Shown piece after piece: positions 54,706-64,000 of a DNA stretch of 64,000 bases (position 1 is its first letter; each line of letters begins with the position of its first letter). The DNA comes from Polytrichum commune (taxonomy: Eukaryota; Streptophyta; Polytrichopsida; Polytrichales; Polytrichaceae). A model generated the notes under the pieces. It was given only the letters and a program-made list of their open reading frames with translations. It was not told where the DNA came from and did no database searches. The translations under genes were made by a program, and so were the position numbers. The stretch is from positions 26,908,001 through 26,972,000 of the forward strand of contig OX485804.1 of NCBI GenBank assembly GCA_950295325.1. Direction: 5' to 3'.

Positions 54706-56173
54706 CTAACCTCCCCATTCATTCCTTGGAGTTGCTCCAATCGAACCACGACCATTATGTTTTCTATTTTTCATTTGGTCCATTAAGACCAAATTCAACT
54801 TGGGTCCTCCTACCATAGGAGTCCTTGTCAATTTGAACTTCAATTCTTTGCCATTATGACACATCATAATGCACCGCAAGCTCACCGGCTTGTACCTCAC
54901 ATCTATCATGTAAGTTTCAAAGTAGGCGGCCTTCACAATGACATGCATTTCATCTATTTCACTTGGTGTGAAATTTTGACAAAAATCCAATGTCCCACAT
55001 TGAAAGGTTACATGCATCGCGGCCTCCTTTGTCTCATGCGGTTTGCCCTTTCCAAACCGCACCTTGGTGGGCTTGCCCGCTCTACCAATCGGCAAGCCCC
55101 AACTCCCTTATGAGTTTTGGGCTCAAGAAGGCATGGCTTGCCTCTTTGTCAACCCATTAGACGTTTGTCCCATTCATTTGAGCCTCAAGATATAAAATAG
55201 TTGGCCTTGGCTTAAGGCTACTAGCCTTGGCCACAATGCCATCGTCTTACATTTGGTCCTCGGCAACTTGGCTTGGCTTGGTCCGCAAAGCCAACTTTAA
55301 ACATTTCGTCCGCGGGACAAATTGGTTTGGTGCCACAAAACCAATTTCTAATAGTTTGTCCGCAAAACAAACATGTTTTGCCTTGGTAGCACAAAGCCAC
55401 CTTCCCACACTCCGTCCACGGCACGAACATGAATTGCCTTGGTAGGACAAACCCACCTCCCAACATTCCGTCCACGGCACAAGTATGATTTGCTTTGGAA
55501 GCATAAAGCCACCTTTCAACATTCCGTCCGCGGCACCAACATGTTTTGCCTAAATAAAATGGACCAAACAATTTGCACTCATTTCTTTGGGACCTACTTT
55601 GGCTAAAGCCACTTGTGGTGATGCGCCGCCAAACTTCTCTTTGGGACCATCGGCTTCAATGCTCTTGCAAACTTGATGGTCCCCACCATGTCCTCAAGAA
55701 GCCTTAGGGACTTAAACAAGGCATCCACCACCCACTTTTAAAACCCCACCTAAAGGATGCATTTCTTAGAAAGCTCGTCTGTTTTAGGTGTATCCTTCAT
55801 TTGTGCGTTTGAATAGCGCACATAGGCCTTAAGAGGCCCCGGGTGCCTCATTAGCACCAAATTCATTCCAACATCAATACCTTCCAAGCATTTCGAATTG
55901 GAATTTCAATCCAACATTAATGCCCTCCAAGGTTTTGGGTGCATTCGGTATTCTAGCCCCCGAATACTTTTCGAGGTTTGCGGGAGCCTTTTCAAAGCAT
56001 TCCTCCATTTTCCTCACCGAATCCACCCTCATGCCCACCATTGTCATTAGAATCAATGGTATGGTCAAAATCCACTTGCACATGATCCTTGTTCCAATTT
56101 GAGCCTCACAACCTTTTGGAAACCCCGGGCTCACCATCATAACCCGCATTTTTGATAGCCATGTCTCCCTCAA
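54706..56173 (-). pseudogene. Leader/gag-protease remnant of outer element
   Basis: Open pieces GKPTKVRFGKGKPHETKEAA (54706-55095) and the leader frame 55874-56173 match the inner element. Between them, 55240-55560 holds about five copies of a 60-63 bp repeat (GCCTTGGTAGCACAAAGCCAC / CCGTCCACGGCACAA) absent from the inner element. Primer site and LTR follow. Confidence 0.55.
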
Positions 56174-56213
56174 AGTGCTAGCTCAAATATTGGAACCCTG
56201 CTCTGATACCACG

Positions 56214-57186
56214 TGTCGCAACCCTTGCTAGGTCCCTTAACAATCTTGCCAATTTTCGTTTCTAGCAAAGGTTACGAGCGCTAACCATTCGCATTCCGCC
56301 ATGCTAATGGATAGCTCCTCTTACCCCGGACCAATAGTTCATAGGAGGGAACCAACCCTCCTACTTTGCTTTCGGGACTCACCCCTTAATCGGTAACCCA
56401 TTTCCCCAATGTGGACTTCCATCCATGGAAGTCCAATCCTATGTTGATCATCGCGTTGCCGGAGCAACACTACAACAACCCGAACCATACTAGGCAACTA
56501 TGGCCTCACAATAGGCCAAAGCCCATGGAGGCCTTGCCGTTCGGCCTCGGGTGGGTGAGGCCACACCACCTCACCCATATAAGCCTCTAGGACTCTACAC
56601 GGAGCCCCTACCCCACCGCCAACCAACCTCTTGTCTCTCTACCAAGAGTTGGGGCCAAGTGGACATTTTCCCTTAGCTGCTGGGCCTAGAACCCCCCCAG
56701 CAGCTTCAGACCATCATAACTTCCTTGTATGATGTCTGATCATAACAACCAACCACTCCATCCTCATCTACGCTTCACGTAGATGCCGATGGACTCCTCA
56801 CTTGCCCCATTCGGGAAAGTCTTGAGGAAGTTATGCGTGTTTGAACCTTGGCAGTCCCGGGAATCACTCCCAGGCACTGCTGTACCAGGGCGCTGTCCCG
56901 GGACAGCGCCCCACTCAAATGGCCATAACTCCTAGCTCACACCTCCGATTGAGGTGTTCTTGAGCTTTCTAGAATCACCATGCCATGAGCTACGCATAGC
57001 TCATGGCCTTACCCTTGTGCCTCCTAGTCTTCGTGGGTGGGAGGTGTTCCCAACGCCCGAGGCCCTCACCCACACTAGGATCACTTGGGCCCTCTCACCA
57101 ACGGCGCCACAAGTCCCGGGTGTCACTCCGGGGTCCCCCTTGTGCCCATGGTGTTTCGGGCACTCCTCATGGAGAGGTGCGCGACA
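56214..57186 (-). repeat. 5' LTR of outer element (973 bp)
   Basis: TGTCGCGCACC (57186) to GTTGCGACA (56214). P4 and P3 palindromes are intact. Confidence 0.93.
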
Positions 57187-57520
57187 CCAATGGCTTAGAT
57201 TTCATGTTCGGTCTCAGCATGGCCACTTTGGACAAGGCCTAGGGGTTTTATGTTTGACTTGAATTCAAATTTATGGTTACCGGTTCAAAGTGGGCATGCC
57301 ATGTTTGGGTTTCATGCTTAGCTACATTCAAACTGACACCATACATTTGACATCAAATTATTGGTTTCTGGTTTAGTGTCGTTGGTGCACACTTTAGCGA
57401 ATTTGTAGACCATTGTGTAATATAGGTGTGCACCTCATATCATTGTTGAACATACTCATGCAGAGATATTAGTAAAGACACTTGAATGCCAAGTTTCAAA
57501 CAATGGTAGTCAATACAATG
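57187..57520. repeat. Satellite flank and spacer
   Basis: 57187-57375 resembles 43020-43165 and belongs to the array hit by the outer element. 57376-57520 is the 3' flank of locus M3, with no further feature. Confidence 0.55.
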
Positions 57521-57527
57521 AAAAAAC

Positions 57528-58953
57528 TCAGTTCCCATCCGAGGAGTCTTCACGATCAGACTCTAGAGCTTCATTATCATAGAATTCAATACATCTACCT
57601 GGATAAGATTTAGGAATAACAGTACGATAACATCCACTAGCTAGTTCAATTGCAGTGTCATTTGCGTAGGAAGGAAGATCCCAAGTTTTTGGAGGACTTG
57701 GATAAAACATGGGGTCACAAAAGAAAGGGCGGTGACTAGGATAGCTCATTGGTCCATATTTGCAGTTTCCAAAAGCACCATGGTTAGGGCTCCATATTAG
57801 ATACAACAACGCTCAAAAGTAAAACAAATGTATGATAAAATGTTCAACAAACTCACTTACTGAATCGAGACCTCTTCACAATTCTGGGGACCACAAGTAC
57901 ATCGCCCTCGGGGTCCTCACTAATTGCCGTTGCTCCAGAAGTGACCTCTGGAGCAACACTCGAACGAATCAAGGGTTTAAGTACGGCATGGAAAATGGCC
58001 TCATCAGCCTCCAATGCCACAATGTGACGCTCGACGTTGCGGCACGCATGGATGGAAGATCCTACAATAAAAAGAATGACAATAAAATTAGTGTGATTTC
58101 TCTAGAACTAACAACAAATAGTTAAAGATGTCATATGGAAGATTGAATTAACATACCCGTAGCAGCAGTGCAGTCTAAAACAACATCCCCAGGGGAGGTA
58201 GAACTCTGAATTAACATCTGCATTAAAAGAGTAGACTTCTCTCTTGGACCTCGCCACGGGGTGGGTCCATTCATGAGTTGATCCTCACGAGAGACGAGGT
58301 TTTGTAGAATATCATCTCTTGATACATCTACCCCGTGTCGGTCAAGAGCGGGAACAGGCTGAAATGAGAATTTGGAAGCAGGCTTGCCAGGCATGGTCCT
58401 CACCACCAATGTAATACCGAAACGCATAGTCTACCATGGTCCCAAAATAATGAACTTCTCAACTGAGAACAATGAACCAACAATATGAGAAAATCAATAT
58501 GTAGCATTCGTGTCAAACAAAGTTTTAAAATTGTTAAATAAATTCAGAGTAAATTAAATTAGAGAATTAACTTACAGTGACACCCTGATTAATCGGCGAC
58601 GTCAGGTGAAGGCGGTTCATACCCCACCACTCCTTCCGAACTTGAAAACCGAAACACTCACAATATCCGATAATCATGGCTTTTGTAGTCATTCGAAAAG
58701 GGTGAAATAAAATGATGGCTCCGGCATCATGCAAGTACTTATTTGCAAAATCAAAGATTGGCTGAAGCCACTCGTGAGTTTCTTGATTCCACGCAGGTAT
58801 CGACGTTGGTGGGTTGGAGATCCCTGGAACGGGCAAGCCCTCTGGGATATCTGCAAGTATCAAGTTCAGACAGGGCTGGACACCGGTAGTCCCCTTGTAG
58901 AATCGCACTTTGCTTTTGGAATGCTGGTCAATAAACAAGCACACCCAAATATC
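57528..58953 (-). CDS. Methyltransferase-like gene, 5'-truncated (locus M3)
   Basis: Minus-strand exons: about 58953-58576, 58430-58157, 58061-57861 and 57811-57528 (the last intron, 49 bp, is short and uncertain). Exon 1 has LNLILADIPEGLPVPG at the motif IV position (Asp kept, PPY lost), then HDAGAIILFHPF. Exon 2 has PTPWRGPREKSTLLMQML (motif X) and SPGDVVLDCTAATG (motif I). Exon 3 continues GSSIHACRNVERHIVALEAD (motif II/III). The last exon has DPMFYPSPPKTWDLPSYAND. Intron positions and phases match M1 (phase 0 before the TMRFG / TRKFF exon, phase 1 inside motif I). The 5' part, where a ParB-like domain might lie, is replaced by satellite and a solo LTR, so the gene is probably non-functional. 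No P1 palindrome lies in its introns. Confidence 0.7.
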
Positions 58954-58963
58954 ACTTTATATA

Positions 58964-59937
58964 TGTCGCGCACCTCTCCATGAGGAGTGCCCGAAACACC
59001 ATGGGCACAAGGGGGACCCCGGAGTGACACCCGGGACTTGTGGCGCCGTTGGTGAGAGGGCCCAAGTGATCCTAGTGTGGGTGAGGGCCCCGGGCGTTGG
59101 GAACGCCTCCCACCCACGGAGACTAGGAGGCACAAGGGGAAAGCCATGAGTTATGCGTAGCTCATGGCGTGGTGATTCTAGAAAGCTCAAGAACACCTCA
59201 ATCGGAGGTGTGAGCTAGGAGTTATGGCCATTTGAGTGGGGCGCTGTCCCGGGACAGCGCCCTGGTACAGCAGTGCCTGGGAGGGATTCCCGGGACTGCC
59301 AAGGTTCAAACAGGCATAACTTCCTCAAGACTTGCTCAAATGGGGCAAGTGAGGAGTCCATCGGCATCTACGTGAAGCGTAGATGAGGATGGAGTGGTTG
59401 GTTGTTATGATCAGACATCATACAAGGAAGTTATGATGGTCTGGAGCGGCTGGGGGGGTTCTAGGCCCAGCAGCTAAGGGAAAATGTCCACTTGGCCCCA
59501 ACTCTGGGTAGAGAGACAAGAGGTTAGTTGACGGTGGGGTAGGGGCCCCGCGTGAAGTCCTAGAGGCTTATATGGGTGAGGTGGTGTGGCCTCACCCACC
59601 CGAGGCCAAACGGCAAGGCCTCCATGGGCTTTGGCCTATTGTGAGGCCATAGTTGCCTAGTATGACTCGGGTTGTTGTAGTGTTGCTCCGGCAACGCGAT
59701 GATCAACATAGGATTGGACTTCCATGGATGGAAGTCCACATTGGGGAAATGGGTTACCGATTAAGGGGTGAGTCCCGAAAGCAAAGTAGGAGGGTTGGTT
59801 CCCTCCTATGAACTATTGGTCCGGGGTAAGAGGAGCTATCCATTAGCATGGCGGAATGCGAAGGGTTAGTGACTCGTAACCTTTGCTAGAATTGAAAATT
59901 GGCAAGATTATTAAGGGACCTAGCAAGGGTTGTGACA
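58964..59937 (+). repeat. Solo LTR (970-bp family)
   Basis: 974 bp from TGTCGCGCACC to GTTGTGACA, with ATATA duplicated (58959-58963 and 59938-59942). It inserted at the edge of the 85-bp satellite, next to the broken 5' end of M3. Confidence 0.92.
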
Positions 59938-61600
59938 ATATAAGTCTAGTTGGCTTCATTTCAGGTTAGAATCTAACAATATGAAGCCTCGACTCTAAAT
60001 TCATATTTCGGGTGCTCACTTTATGTTATTTTAGCTGGCCTCATTTCAGGTTAGAATCTAACTCTTTGAAAGTGGCTTTCGGTTTAGATTTCAAGTTCTC
60101 ATATTATGTGGCTGTCCAATATATGGGTTTCGGGACCGAATCCTTCATTTTCAGGTCAAGAGGGTCACACCCTGAAGCCTCGGCTTCAAGGTTCAAATTA
60201 AAGGTGCTCACTTTATATATATCTAGTTGATCTCATTTCAGGTTAGAATCTAACACTTTGAAGCCTCGGCTCTAGGTTCAGATTTCAAGTGCTCATTTTA
60301 TATATGTTTAGTTGGCCTCATTTCAGGTTAGAATCTAACAATTTGAGCCTTGGCTCTAGGTTCAGATTTCAGGTGCTCACTTTATATAAGTCTAGTTGGC
60401 CTCATTTCAGGTTAGAATCTAACACTTTGAAGCCTCGGTTCTAGTTTGAGATTTCAAGTGGTCACTTCATATAAGTCTAGTTGGCCTCATTTCAGGCTAG
60501 AATATAACACTTTGAAGCCTTGGATCTACTTTGAGATTTCAGGTGCTCGCTTTATATATATCTAGTTGGCCTCATTTTAGGTTAGAATCTAACAATTAGA
60601 GGCCTCGGCTCTAGGTTCAGATTAAAGGTGCTCACTTTATGTTGTTTTAGTTGGCCTCATTTCAGGTTAGAATCTAAGTCTTTGAAAGTGGCCTATAGGC
60701 TTAGATATCAGGTTCTCACTTTATGTGGGTGTCCAATATATGGGTTTTGGGACCGAAACCTTCCTTTTGAGGTCTAGAGGGTCACACCCTGAAGCCTCGG
60801 CTTCATGGTTCAAATTACAGGTGCTCACTTTATATATATCTAGTTGGCCTCATTTCAGGTTATAATCTAAAGCTTTGAAGCCGAGGCTCTAGGTTAAGAT
60901 TTCAAGTGCTTTCACTTTATGTTGTTCTAGTTGGCCTCATTTCAGGTTAGAATCGAACACTTTGAAGCCTTGGCTCTAGGTTGAGATTTCGGGTGCTAAC
61001 TTTATATATGTCTAGTTGGCCTCATTTCAGGTTAGAATCTAACACTTTGAAGCCTCGGCTCTACTTTGAGATTTCAGGTGCTCGCTTTATACATGTCTAG
61101 TTGGCCTCATTTCAGGTTAGAATCTAACAATTAGAGGCCTCAGCTCTAGGTTCAGATTTAAGGTGCTCACTTTACGTTGTTTTAGTTGGCCTCATTTCAG
61201 GTTAGAATCTAGAATTTGAAGGTTGGCTATAGGCTAAGATTTCAGGTTCTCACTCTATGTTGTTTTAGTTGGCCTCATTTCAGGTTAGAATCTAAGTCTT
61301 TGAAAGTGGCCTATAGGCTTAGATATCAGGTTCTCACATTATGTGGCTGTCCAATATATGGGTTTCGGGACCGAAACCTTCATTTTGAGGTCAAGAGGGT
61401 CACATTTTGAAGCCTCGGCTTCAAGGTTCAAATTACAGGAGCTCACTTTATATATATGTAGTTGGCCTCATTTCAGGTTATAATCTAACAATTTGAAGCC
61501 TCTGCTCTAAGTTCATATATCGGGTGCTCACTTTATATAAGTCTAGTTGGCCACATTTCAGGTCAGAATCAACCAATTTGAAGCCTCGGCTCTAGGTTGA
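59938..61600. repeat. 85-bp satellite with 617-bp higher-order repeat
   Basis: The landmark TTGGCCTCATTTCAGGTTAG recurs about every 82-87 bp, with a longer 194-bp step in each block. Blocks starting CTTTATGTTGTTTTAG / TCTTTGAAAGTGGC recur at about 60034, 60651 and 61269, a period near 617 bp. The long step holds GTCCAATATATGGGTTT and an AGAGGGTCACACCCTGAAG stretch. Confidence 0.88.
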
Positions 61601-61857
61601 CTCTAGAGGCGATGAAACGGAGGCGCAAGGCCGTCTTCAACAAACGACACAAGGTAAGAACTTTGCAACCTGGGACGTCGGTAATGCTCCAAGATGCGAG
61701 GAAACTGGAGTTCCCAGGTAAGTCTCACGCCTTGTGGTTGGGCCCTTTTTGGGTCACGAACGTGTATGACAATAATTCGGTTCAATTGGCTACACTTGAT
61801 GGCACATATTTCCCTACGCGAACTAACGGGGGTCGGTGTAAGTTGTATAATGTGTGA
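61597..61857 (+). pseudogene. Integrase C-terminal fragment (GPY/F module)
   Basis: The frame EAMKRRRKAVFNKRHKVRTL, then VMLQDARKLEFPGKSHALWL and GPF, ending GGRCKLYNV and stop, is related to the end of pol in elements 1 and 2 (shared DARKLEFP, WLGP, FPTRT) but clearly diverged. Everything upstream in pol is missing; the satellite runs straight into it. Confidence 0.85.
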
Positions 61858-62141
61858 CAGGTGCAACTAGCGGATTAAATGCGATGTGATACCTTTAGAC
61901 CCAAAGCAAAGGCGGAGGGTTTCAAATTCCTGCAATAGGTGCTAGGTTAGAGGTCGGCCCTCCGTGGTCATTGTTTGAAGGAAACCAGTAGGGGGACCTT
62001 CTTTCTTCAGCGCCTGGGAATTGCTCTTGTAGTCCGAACTCTCTCCGAAGAGGAAGGAAGCGGGTTGAAAGTTTTTTCTTCTATAGCTCCAAGTTGCTCC
62101 CGCAAGGCGGAGGGGGTGTCCTAGATAGACACAAACCCAGT
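61858..62141 (+). other. 3' untranslated region of the element ending at 64 kb
   Basis: About 280 bp between the integrase stop and the polypurine tract; no gene seen. Confidence 0.55.
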
Positions 62142-62153
62142 CCGGTGGGGGAG
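62142..62153 (+). promoter_or_regulatory. Polypurine tract
   Basis: CCGGTGGGGGAG directly before TGTGGCGGC, the expected layout for plus-strand priming next to a 3' LTR. Confidence 0.65.
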
Positions 62154-64000
62154 TGTGGCGGCTTTGAAGTGTTTTTTGGCTTTAGTATAGTACTATCTTT
62201 TTTTTCTCTCATCTTCACAACTTTGAAAGGATAAGATGCAAGTAATGATAAGAAAAAAAAACAAAAACAAAAAAAAAAAACAAAAAAATATGTGTAAGTG
62301 GTTGTGTGCATGCAGGTGACCGTGTACCCAGGATTGGCGTGCGAGCAAGAGCTGGTGTTCGTAGCGCTCGAACGAGCAGCTCCCCTGATGGCCGACATAT
62401 GTGAACCCTTTGAGTGGTCCACCACTCTGCGGGATCACTTTTAGTTAGAATGTTAGCATTAAAAGTTAGAATTGATAGGGAATTTAGGGAAAATTAGTTC
62501 ATTTAGCATTTAGCCTAGAAGAAGGAAGGTCAAAATGAAACTAAGTAGTGCTAGAAGATAGCAAAGTAGAAAAAAAATGCTAGCTAGTAAAAACAACTAG
62601 CTAAGCAAATATTAGTAGATGCTAGTTATTAAGCAAATGTTAGTAGATGCTAGCTAAGCAAGTGTTAGTTTATTAGTTAGTGTGAGGCACACAAGACTAT
62701 TGGAGGTGTTTTACGTAAGAAGATAAAATCGGCGTGAAGAATTTTGAAGACAAAAAAGAAAGAGAGCAAGGGGGATACTTGCCCACTTGCCCCCTTGCCA
62801 ACTCGATGGCGGAAAAATTAGAAAGATTTCTAAAGGTTTTTTGTCGGAGCCACCTCGGCGAGAGGGTGGCAACCTCAACCGGGAAAACCCCCGAGCCAAA
62901 ATTTCGGGAAAGGGTTTGAAAAATGGATCCGGTGGAGGAGGGGTCCAACCCTTTTGTGAGAGGGTTTAAAAACCCCTCCTTCCACCTTGTAGCTCTCTCT
63001 CTTTCTCTAGTTTTTGGGCGAAGCCCTGCTTCAATGTAGTTAGGAAAAAATCCTTTAGCATGTATTCTCAATGGTCTAAAAGAAAGGCTTGAGAACCTCC
63101 TCTACTCTCTCTCTCCTAGTTAGGTTGTGTGTTTATTAACACACCAACAAAATTATTCCTTCTTTTGTAGAGGTAGGTTGGATGGTAGAGTTTTGAGTAG
63201 AGGCATTATAGACCTCATCTGCCAATGCCCTGAAGGCTTAGTTCAAAAGCTAGAACAAGATACTTATCATTTTTCTCTTAGAGAGATTTCATATAGCTAT
63301 CCATAGCCGTTTTCCATTTGTGATTTGGTTGAGATGACAATTAGTTATGGATTTTCAAAGATGGAGTAGAAAAACTGGGTGGTCTTGTGGGTAGCGGCTG
63401 CTGGATCAGACCTGCGAGCCCAATAGGAATTTTAATTCCAAGAAATTATATTTTTCCCAAGTAGAACTTTTGTGTAGCTTTCCAAAATGGCTTAGAACAT
63501 TTGATTTGAGCATGATTTGAATTAGATATGAATTGTGCAAGATGGGACACATAGTTTGAGAACTTTTGGTTGACTGCTGCATTACAGAGGACCTGCTGGG
63601 TTCACTTCGGCTTACCTTTCTAATCACATATTTTTATCAAATACATCTTTTTAATATCTCTCCAGGGTCATATAGAACGTTTGATTTGACTAAGATTTGA
63701 ATTAGATATGAATTGTTGAAGGCGAGATACATAGTTTAAGCCTTCTTGATTGACTGCTGTGTTACAAGGAGTCCGCTGAATTTCTATTAGCTTAACCTGC
63801 TGATGTCATAATTTTTCTAGTTAGAGCTTGTTCATAGCTTTCCAATGGTATAAGGAAAGCCTAGATCCAAGTAGTAAGGAATGTGCTATGAATTTTTGAA
63901 GTTAGAAGGTAGATAGGTGGGTTGGAAGGGTCGGTTGAATCGACCTCACACTTCCAACCCTCATAACTTTTGCATTTCTTATCCGATTAGAGTGATTTTT
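62154..64000 (+). repeat. Probable 3' LTR, open at window end
   Basis: It begins TGTGGCGGC after the polypurine tract. A TTTAAAAA box at 62966-62973 is followed by a CT-rich tract (CTCTCTCTCTTTCTC), as in a promoter. From about 63330, diverged units of roughly 180 bp recur (GATTTGAATTAGATATGAATT at about 63517 and 63692). No 3' terminus is seen, so the LTR would exceed 1.8 kb. Confidence 0.5.

Larger units (their letters stand above)
43168..57186 (-). mobile_element. Outer Ty3/Gypsy element, minus strand, containing a nested copy
   Basis: LTRs 57186-56214 (5') and 44139-43168 (3') have a perfect CCAAT duplication (43163-43167 and 57187-57191). The primer site TGGTATCAGAGC is at 56211-56200 and the polypurine tract GGTGGGGGTGAG at about 44151-44140. 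The internal part is split by the inner element (46304-53279) between the RNase H and integrase regions. The LTRs differ at several bases, unlike those of the inner element, in line with an older insertion. Coding regions are broken in many places and the RT fingers/palm are not recognisable. Confidence 0.93.

Noticed and set aside
62081-62440. ORFs around 62.1-62.4 kb rich in Phe and Lys runs
   Set aside because: They are driven by poly-A/poly-T in the putative LTR.

Overview
The window reads as nuclear DNA of a large, repeat-rich green-lineage (streptophyte) genome. The evidence is GT-AG introns of about 90-150 bp in every protein gene, plant-type Ty3/Gypsy LTR retrotransposons, degenerate CCCTAAA telomere-type repeats near 25.2 kb, and no bacterial gene organisation. 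The species cannot be named from the sequence. No tRNA, rRNA or CRISPR array was recognised.

Layout. 1-1.0 kb: 3' exons of a methyltransferase-like gene (locus M1). 1.2-5.0 kb: two tandem arrays, one (about 139-bp period) built on a near-perfect palindrome, one with a 48-bp period. 5.4-7.25 kb, minus strand: exons of a proline-rich protein and an FCP1/NIF-type HAD phosphatase. 7.7-22.85 kb, minus strand: a five-part gene (locus M2) of about 1,377 codons, ParB-like domain plus degenerate beta-class DNA methyltransferase-like domain, split by a 10.7-kb Ty3/Gypsy element (element 1, 11667-22331, TSD TTTCC). 22.9-28.0 kb: AT-rich spacer, interstitial telomere-like DNA, many copies of one short palindrome (P1) and a degenerate duplicate of the 3' end of M2. 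28.06-29.1 kb: a plus-strand ORF with a transposase-like Cys-rich region, cut by a second copy of the same retroelement (element 2, 29117-39733, opposite orientation, flanks not matching). 39.7-57.2 kb: a nest of another Ty3/Gypsy family with about 970-bp LTRs: a truncated copy, a solo LTR, and an outer element (TSD CCAAT) holding a complete inner element (TSD CACAT). 57.5-58.95 kb, minus strand: a second methyltransferase-like gene (locus M3) homologous exon by exon to M1. 58.96-59.94 kb: solo LTR (TSD ATATA). 59.9-61.6 kb: an 85-bp satellite with a 617-bp higher-order repeat. 61.6-64 kb: an integrase C-terminal fragment, PPT and start of another LTR.

Two things stand out. First, M1, M2 and M3 are a small family of intron-containing genes whose domain order (ParB-like DGQH, then motif IV, then motif X/I/II) recalls ParB-methyltransferase fusions of phages and mobile elements, but the catalytic motifs are eroded. 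Second, several unrelated perfect palindromes share one geometry, about 11-bp arms around a 2-bp centre. P1 (arms TTTACGAACG and CGTTCGTAAA, free central dinucleotide) occurs at least 25 times between 7.8 and 27.9 kb, in every intron of M2 and also in its coding exon in two different reading frames. Whether the palindromes and the ParB/methyltransferase-like genes are functionally linked is only a hypothesis.
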